DNA from: Methylobacterium sp. NEAU K
Lineage (GTDB): Bacteria; Pseudomonadota; Alphaproteobacteria; Rhizobiales; Beijerinckiaceae
NCBI RefSeq assembly: GCF_030700285.1
Contig: NZ_JAUYZJ010000012.1
Coordinates: 1 to 64,000 of the forward strand
Direction of reading: 5' to 3'
DNA: 64,000 nucleotides
Shown: one piece after another, positions 9,171 through 16,811 of the stretch
How positions within the stretch are numbered: the stretch's first letter is position 1
Layout: every line of letters starts with the position of its first letter
The notes under the pieces: model-generated
Databases searched by the model: none
The model's input: only the letters and a program-made list of their open reading frames with translations
What the model was told of the DNA's origin: nothing
Made by a program: the position numbers and the translations under genes

Positions 9171-9342
9171 CTTCGAGGCGATGCTGTGGCTGCGCAAGGG
9201 CTTCGGCTTTGCCGGCGTGTGGGCCGTGCGCAAGCAGAACCGGCTGCTCGGGGTCTGCTTCGGACTTCAAAAGGTTAACGAAGCCTGAAACCGAGTCGGA
9301 CCAGCCCGTCCTGCGGCCTACGGCACGGCTTGCGACAGGCCC
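9171..9342 (+). mobile_element. Right-end fragment of an IS6-family element (duplicate of 13914-14085)
   Basis: These 172 bases match 13914-14085 with one clear difference (G at 9175, A at 13918). They cover the last about 35 codons of the IS6 transposase (LWLRKGFGFAGVWAVRKQNR, then LQKVNEA) and its right terminal repeat ending TTGCGACAGGCCC. The fragment is truncated 19 bp from the right end of the IS3 element. Both copies face the same way, forming a direct repeat 4,743 bp apart. Confidence 0.85.
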
Positions 9343-9510
9343 CTGTTCGGTGGCCAGCCGGGCACACGCACGCGGTTTTGGTGCGAGAAGGGGCGGTTCC
9401 GGCCTTGAGCAGCACGGAAGGCCGTTCGCTTTTCGTACCCGCTGTGGCGGCGGCGCGGCAGCCAGCGCCAAACGGCCTGGCTACGGTGTGGGCGTCTCTA
9501 AGGCGCCCCC

Positions 9511-9678
9511 ATGCTCAACCGCTCGATCCTCACCCGTAGCGCCTTCATCGGGCTGCTGCTCGCCGCCCTCGTGGCGCTGGCGGACGGCGTTGCCCGTCAT
9601 GAGCTGCAGCAGGCTACTGGCAACACGACCATAGCATCCGCCACGGTGATCGCGGAGCCGGCCGACGCCTCAGATTAA
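9511..9678 (+). CDS. Small hydrophobic protein, unknown
   Basis: 55 codons from ATG 9511: short basic start (MLNRSILTRS), one hydrophobic segment (AFIGLLLAALVALA), then a short polar tail ending TAA at 9676-9678. It could be an exported or single-pass peptide and sits 8 bp before the next gene in the same direction. No family recognised and no strong ribosome binding site; tentative. Confidence 0.35.
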   Translation: MLNRSILTRSAFIGLLLAALVALADGVARHELQQATGNTTIASATVIAEPADASD

Positions 9679-9685
9679 TAGGCGG

Positions 9686-10030
9686 GTGCCGCCCATCCAG
9701 GCCATAGCCTTCCTCGTGGCCCTTGCGGGCGCCGGGCCGGCCTCGGCCCTGACGGCCGAGCCGGCCGATCCGCGTGCGCTGGAGCAGGCGTGGCACCGCT
9801 GCCTGCGCGAGGCCTATGCTCACCAACCCACCGGCCAGAGCCAGGCAGGAGACGAGCGCAACGCCTTGGACCAGTGCAGGGCGCAGGAGGACGCCTACGT
9901 TGCCGCCGTGATGGCGGCAGGGCCCGCAGGCACCGATGAGCACCCGGCCGCCTGGGCGCGGACATGGGCGGCCTACGTGGTGTACGTGGTGGATCCGGTC
10001 AAAGCCTGGATCGACGCGCTGCGGCGTTGA
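9686..10030 (+). CDS. Hypothetical exported protein
   Basis: 114 residues from GTG 9686. The signal peptide (IQAIAFLVALAGAGPASALT) is followed by a helical region with two cysteines (WHRCLREAYAHQ and NALDQCRAQEDAYV), reminiscent of small cysteine-pair periplasmic proteins. It probably forms a pair with the 55-codon gene just upstream. Function unknown. Confidence 0.5.
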   Translation: MPPIQAIAFLVALAGAGPASALTAEPADPRALEQAWHRCLREAYAHQPTGQSQAGDERNALDQCRAQEDAYVAAVMAAGPAGTDEHPAAWARTWAAYVVYVVDPVKAWIDALRR

Positions 10031-10276
10031 TCCGCGCCGTAGCCGCTAGGCACTGCCTGCAACAACAGGCCGTGGGCCGGCGCCTCGCGGTGTCCAATTC
10101 CCCCGCATACGCCGACCCTCACGCAGCTGCCCGGCCTAGGCGCCACGGGCAAGGTAAAGGGAACTGGCCCGCACCCGCCTGTTGCCGCGTGTCCACCCGC
10201 AACAGCACCGTGTGGGTCGCGAACACCTCGGGCGCATCAGCAAAGGGAAGCGCTACTATATCAGGTGTGTAGACAG

Positions 10277-10303
10277 AAAAAAGGCCGCCCTGAAGGAGCG
10301 GCC
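10277..10303 (-). terminator. Rho-independent terminator on the minus strand
   Basis: Read on the minus strand: GGCCGC stem, short loop, GCGGCC, then TTTTTT. Stem of six G-C pairs (10298-10303 with 10283-10288) and a six-T tract (10277-10282). No convincing protein gene lies immediately upstream on that strand (10310-10827), so the transcript it ends may be a small RNA or a decayed gene. Confidence 0.6.
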
Positions 10304-10473
10304 CGAAGTCTTGGGAGGAAACGCCCTTGGAGAAGGGCTGCTGAACCGCGACGCCATCGCGGCCCAACGTGGCCGACATGGGCACCCTGCGCGTGGCGGA
10401 CAACCGCCTACCGAGCGCAGGTAAGCGCATAAGTGGCGCTGTTCTTCCCCTCAGGTGCGCTTCCACACCATAG

Positions 10474-10824
10474 CTCAGCGCAGCTGCCCACCGCGCCCAA
10501 GCCGACGCCTTGGAGATCGAGTCCCAGGCCAAGCGCCGGCTGGCGGATGAGTACGACGCCGCGCAGCAGCGGGGCGAGGTGGCCGTGCAGGGGCAGCACG
10601 CCGCTCATGTTCCTGATGGGAACATGAGGGCTGCCGTCACCGATCTCGGCCTGACCCGCAAGGCGATCCACGAGGCACGGCAGTTGCGCGACGCGGAGGC
10701 GGCCGACCCGGGCGTGATCCGCCGCACCCTCGATGCCCGGCTGGCACAGGGCCAGGAACCCGCCAAAGGCGCCTGCGACGAACCGAGTGGACCAAGCTGC
10801 GCGCCCTCAAAGCAGAGTTTGTGA
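10474..10824 (+). pseudogene. C-terminal remnant of a ParB-like/plasmid-type protein
   Basis: The frame is open from just after TAG 10471 and encodes ALEIESQAKRRLADEYDAAQ, then LGLTRKAIHEARQLRDAEAA and DPGVIRRTLD. This is a characteristic helical segment of phage/plasmid-borne Rhizobiales proteins, normally preceded by a longer N-terminus. Here the N-terminus is missing and the C-terminus degenerates after GQEPAKGA. The only usable start is TTG 10510. Likely debris of an integrated plasmid or phage. Confidence 0.5.
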
Positions 10825-10827
10825 CGG

Positions 10828-11322
10828 TCAGCTGCACATGGCGACCGCGGCGAGGCTCGGTGGTACCCGCGGTCTCAGCATCGTCGCTGCCGGACAGGAC
10901 GGTGGATCGTCGTCATCGTCCCGGCGTCCAGGTCGGATGTACCGACGCAGGTTTGCAAGCCGGCTCAGGCGGCGCCGGGCTGGTGCCTGAGTAAGCGCGG
11001 ACATGTTCATCCCTGGAGAAGGACGGCGATCAAGCTCGGTTAGGGCGGCCAGCACAGCATCGACGGATACCGGCTCGGCCTTGCAGCCTGTCAGGCAGCG
11101 CAGGCCGGGCGCATTCACAAGGGCGCACGCATCCGATGCCCAGGACGCCAGGATTGTGCGCTTTTCTGATCGGGACAGCAGCGGGTGGGTCAGCACCTCC
11201 CGCGGGTGGCGAAACACGTCGCCGGGCGCGACAAGCGCCTGCCACGCCTCGAAGGAAGCCGGCTGGGTGGCAGTCGGGTTCATAGGGCCAGAATGCGAAA
11301 GGCGGGTCTCCATCATCGACAT
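10828..11322 (-). CDS. Conserved hypothetical protein downstream of hsp20
   Basis: 164 residues from ATG 11322, supported by AGGGAG seven bases upstream. The recognisable part is GDVFRHPREVLTHPLLSRSE then KRTILASWASDACALVNAPG (about 33-72), a motif common to small Rhizobiales proteins of unknown role. The C-terminus holds a stretch of five aspartates (RRDDDDDPP). It lies 102 bp downstream of hsp20 on the same strand and may be co-transcribed, with a hairpin between them. Function unknown. Confidence 0.7.
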   Translation of the reverse strand: MSMMETRLSHSGPMNPTATQPASFEAWQALVAPGDVFRHPREVLTHPLLSRSEKRTILASWASDACALVNAPGLRCLTGCKAEPVSVDAVLAALTELDRRPSPGMNMSALTQAPARRRLSRLANLRRYIRPGRRDDDDDPPSCPAATMLRPRVPPSLAAVAMCS

Positions 11323-11367
11323 AGGTCGTTCTCCCTGAAAGTGCGCTGCAGGGTGCAGAAAGGTGTG

Positions 11368-11397
11368 GCCCTCGCGGACTATCGAGTTCGCGAGGGC
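11368..11397. repeat. 9-bp inverted repeat between hsp20 and its downstream gene
   Basis: GCCCTCGCG (11368-11376) and CGCGAGGGC (11389-11397) form a perfect stem with a 12-base loop. No T-run follows on either strand, so it is more likely an mRNA stabiliser or partial attenuator than a terminator. Confidence 0.6.
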
Positions 11398-11424
11398 ATC
11401 TGTTCAGAAGCAGTTCGGCAGGGC

Positions 11425-11907
11425 TCAGGCGGCCTTGGCGTGGTCCACGACCTGCGGCTGCGCGTTGTCCTGGCCGACAGCCGCTGAGGCGCCGCCGATC
11501 GGGATGCGCCGCGGCTTGAAGGCCTCTGGCACCTCGCGGACGAGGTCGACCGTCAGCAAGCCGTTCTCCAGGCTCGCGCCGGTGACCTTCACGTGGTCGG
11601 CCAAGTCGAAAGTCTGCCGGAACTGGCGCGCGGCGATCCCGCGGTGCAGGAACTGATGCTCGCCATCAGCATCCTTCTTCTGGCCGTTGACCAAGAGGCG
11701 GTTGCCGTTCTGGGTCAGATCGATCTCGTCGGGCGCAAAGCCCGCCACTGCCAGGGTGATACGGTAGGCGTCGTCGGCGACCTTCTCGATGTTGTAGGGC
11801 GGCCACGCCGCCGAGGGCTCGGCACGGGTCGCCTGATCCATCATGTCGAACAGGCGATCGAAGCCGACACTGGAGCGGTAGAGCGGGGCGAAGTCGAAGG
11901 TCCTCAT
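11425..11907 (-). CDS. Hsp20/alpha-crystallin small heat shock protein
   Basis: 160 residues. N-terminus MRTFDFAPLYRSSVGFDRLF is the IbpA-type start. The alpha-crystallin domain spans about 35-130 (YNIEKVADDAYRITLAVAGF, then ENGLLTVDLVREVPE), and an IPI-type C-terminal anchor is present (KPRRIPIGG, an I-x-I motif). It acts in the cytoplasm as an ATP-independent holdase for unfolding proteins. AGGAGG lies 8-9 bases before the ATG, inside a predicted thermosensing hairpin (see next entry). A hypothetical gene follows on the same strand. Confidence 0.95.
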   Translation of the reverse strand: MRTFDFAPLYRSSVGFDRLFDMMDQATRAEPSAAWPPYNIEKVADDAYRITLAVAGFAPDEIDLTQNGNRLLVNGQKKDADGEHQFLHRGIAARQFRQTFDLADHVKVTGASLENGLLTVDLVREVPEAFKPRRIPIGGASAAVGQDNAQPQVVDHAKAA

Positions 11908-11968
11908 AACCACATCCTCCTGCGAGCAACGTGATGACGAAGGCCACCGGACACCGTGTCCGGCGCCC
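11908..11968 (-). promoter_or_regulatory. ROSE-like RNA thermometer in the hsp20 leader
   Basis: On the minus strand the leader ends TTGCT-CGC-AGGAGG before the ATG (11916-11929). TTGCT can pair with AGGAG, leaving a central G opposite G, which is the hallmark of the ROSE SD-masking hairpin of rhizobial small heat shock genes. Upstream lies a second hairpin, CCGGACA-CGG-TGTCCGG (11947-11963). Inference: translation is blocked at low temperature and opens on heating. Confidence 0.65.
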
Positions 11969-12055
11969 AAATGCGAGCCCGAATGGGCCTCGCACACGCG
12001 CGTAACGCCAAAGACGAGGCCGAGTTCCAACGCGGATGCCGGATTTTTCGTGACG

Positions 12056-12573
12056 TCAGGCGTGCGCCAGGGCGGCCTGCGCGACGCCATCCTGCACAGC
12101 GCCGGCGCTAACGCGGCCCACGGCCTGCGCCGCACGAAGGATGACAAGCGGCGCGCGGTCCTGATGCTTCTGCGGGACGCGGTGTGGGGCAAGTGGAACG
12201 ACAGCAAGATTGCCAGGGCGTGTGCTGTTAGCCAACCGTTTGTGACCAAGGTGCGAAGCGAGCATCTTGCAACGTTGCAAGATAGCACCCGCCTCGTAGA
12301 ACGCGGCGGCACCGTCTACCCGATGAAACTGAGGGGCAGCGCCAAGCCGGCTGAGCCGGCGCCGAGCGTCCCCGTCGAGGCTGTTCCTGCCGAGCCGACG
12401 TTGCTTCTGAGCCGGCCCCGCCCATGCCGGTGCAGCTTGCCGACGCTCTGGCTCGGCAGTTTCGTCAGGAGGCCGAGCAGGTGCGCGGTCCCCAAAGCAG
12501 CCCCGGCTCTGCCGTGTCCAACGCGGTCAGCCTGCGCCGCGCATGGATGCACCGCCGAGCAACGTGCCGTTAA
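12056..12573 (+). pseudogene. C-terminal part of a ParB-like nuclease/partition protein, frameshifted
   Basis: The first part reads AILHSAGANAAHGLRRTKDD, then KRRAVLMLLRDAVWGKWNDS and KIARACAVSQPFVTKVR. This is the helix-turn-helix C-terminal region typical of ParB/Srx-like proteins on plasmids and phages. The N-terminal nuclease domain is missing; the fragment begins about 150 bp from hsp20. Near 12405 the frame changes, and the tail (MPVQLADALARQFRQEAEQV) continues to TAA 12571-12573. Truncated and frameshifted, hence non-functional. Confidence 0.6.
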
Positions 12574-12619
12574 CCATACTGACTCACCCTTGCTGCAACA
12601 GCGAAGCGGCGAGGACCCT

Positions 12620-12916
12620 ATGGCAGCTTCACCCCGTCCGACGGCGGCATTCCTGGCGCGGTACCCGGTGCCGATCGGACTAAATTCAGCCCTCTACCGT
12701 GCAGACGATGTCGAGCGCGACCGCTTGCTGTCCACCCTCCCCGAACATGGACGAGCGCGGGTTGCTGCCTACTGCGCCGAGACGGAGCGGCTGCAGTTCC
12801 TCGGCCTTCGGGTAGCGTCCACCTGCGCAGAGGCGAGCCTCGTTCGAGCCGCTGGCGCCACGATCGGCGCCAGCCTGTTCGCGCGGTCGCGGATCGACAC
12901 CGCAACGGCACACTGA
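12620..12916 (+). CDS. Hypothetical protein
   Basis: 98 residues from ATG 12620. A helical middle (YRADDVERDRLLSTLPEHGR, then ARVAAYCAETERLQFLGLRV) has natural-looking composition. No signal peptide or known motif. It is followed seven bases later by another small gene in the same direction. It lies within plasmid-like debris, and I do not recognise the family. Confidence 0.4.
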   Translation: MAASPRPTAAFLARYPVPIGLNSALYRADDVERDRLLSTLPEHGRARVAAYCAETERLQFLGLRVASTCAEASLVRAAGATIGASLFARSRIDTATAH

Positions 12917-12922
12917 ACGGCC

Positions 12923-13180
12923 ATGCTAACGGCCAGTCAGCAGGCCTGCGAAGTGAAGGTGGATGGGGCGTGGCACCCTACCACCCTCGCGGAGGCGCGC
13001 GGCCTGTACACGATGGCGCAGAAGCGGTGCCCGGCCTGCCATGGCCAAGTCATCCTCGCGGGGAGCTATATCGGCGCGGGCCGTTTGAAGCTGCAGCACC
13101 GCCGGACACACACCGGTTGCCCGCTCAAACCCGAGACGTACACCGGCACGCCATCGCCACACCCTCAGGCGCTAACCTGA
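12923..13180 (+). CDS. Small protein with a CxxC metal-knuckle, unknown
   Basis: 85 residues. The central sequence TMAQKRCPACHGQVILAGSY followed by LKLQHRRTHTGCPL has a C-x2-C pair and later H/C residues that could form a zinc site. Such small proteins recur in Methylobacterium accessory regions near IS elements. It ends 12 bp before the left end of the IS6-family element and appears intact. DNA or RNA binding is a guess. Confidence 0.5.
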   Translation: MLTASQQACEVKVDGAWHPTTLAEARGLYTMAQKRCPACHGQVILAGSYIGAGRLKLQHRRTHTGCPLKPETYTGTPSPHPQALT

Positions 13181-13192
13181 AGCCCTACAGGC

Positions 13193-14085
13193 GGGCTTGT
13201 CGCAAACGCGGACGGGCCCGCGTTCACGGGTCGTTAGCCATACCCGCCCAGCTTGCCGCCTCCGCCTTGGAGCCGGCCCATGATCCCGTCCGCCATCGCC
13301 GCCAAGCTCAAGCAGCGCGCCAAGGCCGACTTCAAGGGCCGGCACTACGAGGCGGCCCTCATCATCCAGGCAGTCTCCTGGTACCTGCGTTACCCGCTCA
13401 GCTATCGCGACATCGAGGAGCTGTTCCTGGAACGCGGCTGGGAGGTCGATCACAGCACCCTGAACCGCTGGGTTCTGGCCTACGCGCCGTTGATCGAGAA
13501 GCGGCTCCGCCAGTTTCGTCGGCCTCACTGCGGGTCGATCCGGATCGACGAGACATATATCAAGGTGCGGGGCGAGTGCGCTACCTCTATCGGGCTATCG
13601 ACAAGCACGGCACGTCGGTGGACTTCCTGCTCACCGCCCGGCGCGACCTCGAGGCGGCCAAGCGGTTTTTCCGCAAAATGCTGGCGGATCAGCCGCTTCT
13701 CGCGCCCGACCGCATCGGCACGGATGGCGCCGGAACCTATCCGCCGGCCATCGCCGAGAGCCGGAAGGCGGGCCTACTACCCCACACGCCGGTCCAATAC
13801 GTGACCAAGCATCTGCAGCAAGGGATCGAGAGCGACCACTTCCGGGTGAAACGACCTATGCCCCGGGTTGGTGGCTTCCGGTCGTTCAACACGGCGCGGC
13901 GCACGATCTGCGGCTTCAAGGCGATGCTGTGGCTGCGCAAGGGCTTCGGCTTTGCCGGCGTGTGGGCCGTGCGCAAGCAGAACCGGCTGCTCGGGGTCTG
14001 CTTCGGACTTCAAAAGGTTAACGAAGCCTGAAACCGAGTCGGACCAGCCCGTCCTGCGGCCTACGGCACGGCTTGCGACAGGCCC
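13193..14085 (+). mobile_element. IS6-family insertion sequence
   Basis: About 893 bp. The left end GGGCTTGTCGCAA (from 13193) and right end TTGCGACAGGCCC (to 14085) are imperfect inverted repeats with one mismatch. It carries one transposase, disrupted by a frameshift. The flanking eight bases differ (CTACAGGC left, AAAAATCA right), so no target duplication remains, which fits replicative cointegration or recombination with the related fragment at 9171-9342. Confidence 0.8.
13280..14031 (+). pseudogene. IS6-family transposase, frameshifted
   Basis: Starts ATG 13280 (MIPSAIAAKLKQRAKADF). The first catalytic Asp is in GSIRIDETYIKVRGE. At about 13577 one base is missing: GAGTGCGCTACC where GAG TGG CGC TAC is expected. 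The rest (RYLYRAIDKHGTSVDFLLTA, Asp in IGTDGAGTY, Glu in GIESDHFRVKRPM) is in another frame, ending at 14031. All three DDE residues survive but are split between frames, so the copy is inactive unless rescued by recoding. Confidence 0.85.
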
Positions 14086-14312
14086 AAAAATCATCAGTCG
14101 CCCGACCCGTCCCATAAGCGCGCGTTATGCGAACGATCCTTCTGAGGATCGCAATCCGACCGCGGCGGTGCATCCGGAAGCGGACGTTCCGTCTACGACC
14201 CTTGTCGGCCGCGCGGAGAGCGACTGGCGCATCCCGAAAGCCGCCGTTAATTAGCCGTCCGGCAAAGTCGGCCGGGAACGGGAGGCGAAGGCCACACACT
14301 AGGGATTTGAGG

Positions 14313-14891
14313 GTGCTGAAATCAGCTATCAGGACCCTGGCGTTCGCAACTCTCGCAGGAGCGCTGTTCTTCGCCGCATTCCTCTATGTCATACTGCACG
14401 CTGCCTGCTCATTGATTGTTTGTGATGATAAGTGGTGCGATCCAGGAGCCATCGCTTCGGATATAGCGTCGCCGGACAGGCGGCACTTGGCCCGCATCTA
14501 TCATTCCTTCTGTGGACCTCCAGGTGGAGCATCGAACAGCTATCGTGTAGTCCTACGCGGGAATGATCGACATACAAATGATGAGGTCATTATATTCAGA
14601 CAAGAGGACGATGAGCGCCTCGTGCGATGGATTGGGACTGATCGACTGTCCATCAGCCCGGGTGGCTGGAATGGCCTCATCTCGCGCAGCGAACATGAGG
14701 CAAACGGGGTGAACATCCAATACGCGGTTGATCTCAAGGCTATGTCAGATGCCTCCGCGAACGAGCAGAAGCGGATCACGGATCACTTCAGTTCAGACCA
14801 AGCCGAGGGCATCAATGCCATTTCGACGCGGGGGTTCGGCCGGTTTCGGTCCTGGGCCGAGCGCAATGCCAGCGTGTCAGTGGATCACTGA
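14313..14891 (+). CDS. Hypothetical membrane-anchored protein
   Basis: 192 residues from GTG 14313. An N-terminal transmembrane segment (TLAFATLAGALFFAAFLYVI) precedes a soluble domain with early cysteines (HAACSLIVCDDKWCDPG) and SPDRRHLARIYHSFCGPPGG. The latter resembles small domains that start with 'SPDGRY/H'-type beta strands. A more AT-rich codon choice than the neighbours suggests recent transfer. It lies 227 bp right of the IS6 element. Function unknown. Confidence 0.6.
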   Translation: MLKSAIRTLAFATLAGALFFAAFLYVILHAACSLIVCDDKWCDPGAIASDIASPDRRHLARIYHSFCGPPGGASNSYRVVLRGNDRHTNDEVIIFRQEDDERLVRWIGTDRLSISPGGWNGLISRSEHEANGVNIQYAVDLKAMSDASANEQKRITDHFSSDQAEGINAISTRGFGRFRSWAERNASVSVDH

Positions 14892-15244
14892 TAAGGTTCA
14901 CTCCAACAAGCTTTAACGCCGAATGGCCGTCATGGCTTGTGAGTGGTCCCCGTGGCTAGGTCCGCTTCGATGCATCTGCCCCCCGCAAGCGGACAGGCAG
15001 AAATCCACCCATCTGAGACGTTCGTCCGGGCGTTGGACGCCGGCAGATGCTGGCCGGAAGCGGCTCGTCCGCTTCGATGACGGGTCACCGAAAAAGCAGA
15101 CGGCCCCCTACCGACCCATTGCGGGCGCGCTGAGAACCGTCGGCGCAGCTCGGAAGCCGTCATCCGTGGGCGTGCGCTGCCGACCGCTCGTAAATATCTA
15201 TGGCTGAGCTGAAACACGCGGCGACGGCTCGCATTAATGGATCC
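14892..15244. other. Intergenic region, no gene seen
   Basis: 353 bp upstream of the response regulator gene. No open frame here has convincing protein composition. Promoters for the response regulator probably lie in its right half; no clear boxes are recognised. Confidence 0.35.
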
Positions 15245-15613
15245 ATGTCAGGATCCCGCCCCGTCGCTGTCCTCGCCGAAGATGAAGCGATCGTCCGTGC
15301 GGCGGCGGCCGACATGCTGTTCGATCTCGGCTTCGAAGTGCTTCAGGCCGAAAATGCCGAGGGCGCGCTGCAGCACCTGGAGGCCCGCGAAGGTGCCGCA
15401 CTCCTCTACACTGATGTCAACATGCCGGGGCCGATGGACGGCTGCGACCTTGCGCATACCGTCCGCGCCCGCTGGCCGGCGACTCGGATCATCGTCTGCT
15501 CAGGCTGTACACGCGAGGAGGCGGCGCTGCTCCCAGAGAAGATTTCTTTCATCGTCAAGCCATGCGCCGAGCGGGTGCTACGGCAGGCGGTCCTGGCCCT
15601 GCGCCTCAACTGA
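15245..15613 (+). CDS. Single-domain response regulator (CheY-like)
   Basis: 122 residues from ATG 15245 (an in-frame upstream ATG at 15206 lacks family sequence). The receiver fold is complete: acidic pair E12-D13, phospho-acceptor D57 in LLYTDVNMPG, and Lys105 in FIVKPC. No output domain. Such stand-alone receivers are partners of HWE-type histidine kinases in alphaproteobacteria. The adjacent LOV-PAS gene 85 bp downstream is the probable former kinase partner, so this regulator may be orphaned. Confidence 0.85.
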   Translation: MSGSRPVAVLAEDEAIVRAAAADMLFDLGFEVLQAENAEGALQHLEAREGAALLYTDVNMPGPMDGCDLAHTVRARWPATRIIVCSGCTREEAALLPEKISFIVKPCAERVLRQAVLALRLN

Positions 15614-15698
15614 GACTGCGCTCTCTCGCCCCCTTCATGAGCCGGCGACCGAGCGGTATACGGCAGCGCTTGAGACGAGTTGGGCAGGACGGATACAG

Positions 15699-16442
15699 GT
15701 GCCGAACTTCGAGGAGGAAGCTCGCATCATTCGCGAGCTGACACGGGCAGGCTCCGGGCCGGACCCGTTCTCTTCGGCTGTCCGCGCCACGCGCATGCCC
15801 ATGCTGATCACGGACCCGCGACAGACCGACAACCCGATCGTCTTCGCCAACGCGGCGTTCGCTCGGCTCACGGGCTACGACCGGGGCGAGATCATCGGGC
15901 GGAACTGCCGCTTCCTGCAGGGACCTGCGACCGACCGGGCGGACGTCGCGCGCTTGAGAGGCGCGATCGAGAGCCGGACGCCGATCGAACTCGACCTGCT
16001 GAACTACAAAAAGGATGGCTCCAGTTTTTGGAACCGCCTCCTCGTCTCACCCGTGTTCGGCGACGACGGTGAGCTGACCTATTTCTTCGCTTCGCAGTTC
16101 GACGTCACCCTGGAGCGTGAGCGCCTCGTTCGCCTCCAACAAGATCGGAATGATCTGGAGGCGGAAGTCGCCCAGCGCAATGCCGCGTTGCAGGCGAGCG
16201 AGGAGCGGCTGCGCTTCGCTCTTGAGGCCGGACAGCTCGGGAGCTGGAGCATCAACCTCGACACCGGGCATTTGACCGCATCCGACAGCTGCAAGGCCAT
16301 TTGCGGACGTCGGCCAGGCGAACCGATGAGCCTCGAAGACCTCCGCAGCTCCATCCATCCGGAGGATCGAGCGGTCCAGCAGGCCGCGATCGAGCAGGCG
16401 ATCACGAACCGGTCGCTGCAGGTAAGGCAGCTCTGTCAGTGA
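15699..16442 (+). CDS. LOV-PAS sensory protein, kinase end missing
   Basis: 247 residues from GTG 15699. Residues about 28-130 are a LOV photosensor: GRNCRFLQG with the flavin-adduct Cys70, TDPRQTDNPIVFANAAF before it and LLNYKKDGSSFWNRLLVSPV after it. A coiled linker (ERERLVRLQQDRNDLEAEVA) joins a second PAS domain (LGSWSINLDTGHLTASDSCK). In relatives a further PAS part and an HWE/HisKA_2 kinase follow. Here the sequence stops abruptly after ITNRSLQ at TGA 16440-16442. Light sensing may persist, but signalling output is lost. The break coincides with the start of unrelated sequence. Confidence 0.8.
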   Translation: MPNFEEEARIIRELTRAGSGPDPFSSAVRATRMPMLITDPRQTDNPIVFANAAFARLTGYDRGEIIGRNCRFLQGPATDRADVARLRGAIESRTPIELDLLNYKKDGSSFWNRLLVSPVFGDDGELTYFFASQFDVTLERERLVRLQQDRNDLEAEVAQRNAALQASEERLRFALEAGQLGSWSINLDTGHLTASDSCKAICGRRPGEPMSLEDLRSSIHPEDRAVQQAAIEQAITNRSLQVRQLCQ

Positions 16443-16768
16443 ACCAGCTGCTCGCCGAGCCGAAGGCGCACCGCGGCGAGACGGTAGTGGTCCGTGGGAC
16501 CCGGTGCGTTGATCCTTGTGTCGCGGGCTTCATCTGCGAGGCTGAAGCGGGTGTACGGCGTCTGCGCCTGGACGCATCTGCTCTCGGAGCCGACATGGCG
16601 CAGGCGATCGCGGAGAAGCTGATCGGCCCCTGCAAGGGCGTGGCCGCCTTGTCCCGGTTGATCTGCACCTTAGACGTGAAGTTCACGCCGACCGGCTCGG
16701 GCTTCGAGGACGGCGTGACCATCGTCCATACGCCCGAGATCGATATGAGCGCACCGACGCGGCGGTGA
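16439..16768 (+). CDS. Hypothetical protein, possibly 5'-truncated
   Basis: 109 residues if read from GTG 16439, whose first bases overlap the LOV stop (GTGA). NQLLAEPKAHRGETVVVRGT followed by CVDPCVAGFIC looks like the start of an OB-like beta barrel with clustered cysteines; LSRLICTLDVKFTPTGSG follows. The gene begins exactly where the LOV protein is cut, so the original start and leader may be lost. Function unknown. Confidence 0.5.
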   Translation: MNQLLAEPKAHRGETVVVRGTRCVDPCVAGFICEAEAGVRRLRLDASALGADMAQAIAEKLIGPCKGVAALSRLICTLDVKFTPTGSGFEDGVTIVHTPEIDMSAPTRR

Positions 16769-16811
16769 AGCCTCTGGTTGCCGGCGCCGTCAGCACCTCT
16801 ATCCTGGCGGG

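Noticed and set aside
11368..11397. Hairpin after hsp20 as an intrinsic terminator
   Set aside because: No T-tract follows on either strand, so it is listed only as an inverted repeat.
11968..12050. Heat-shock sigma-32 promoter before hsp20
   Set aside because: TTGGAACTC on the minus strand faintly resembles a -35 box, but no matching -10 box at proper spacing could be seen.
15237..15698. Extending the LOV protein upstream in the same open frame
   Set aside because: That stretch overlaps the intact response regulator in another frame and shows Ser/Arg-rich shadow composition.
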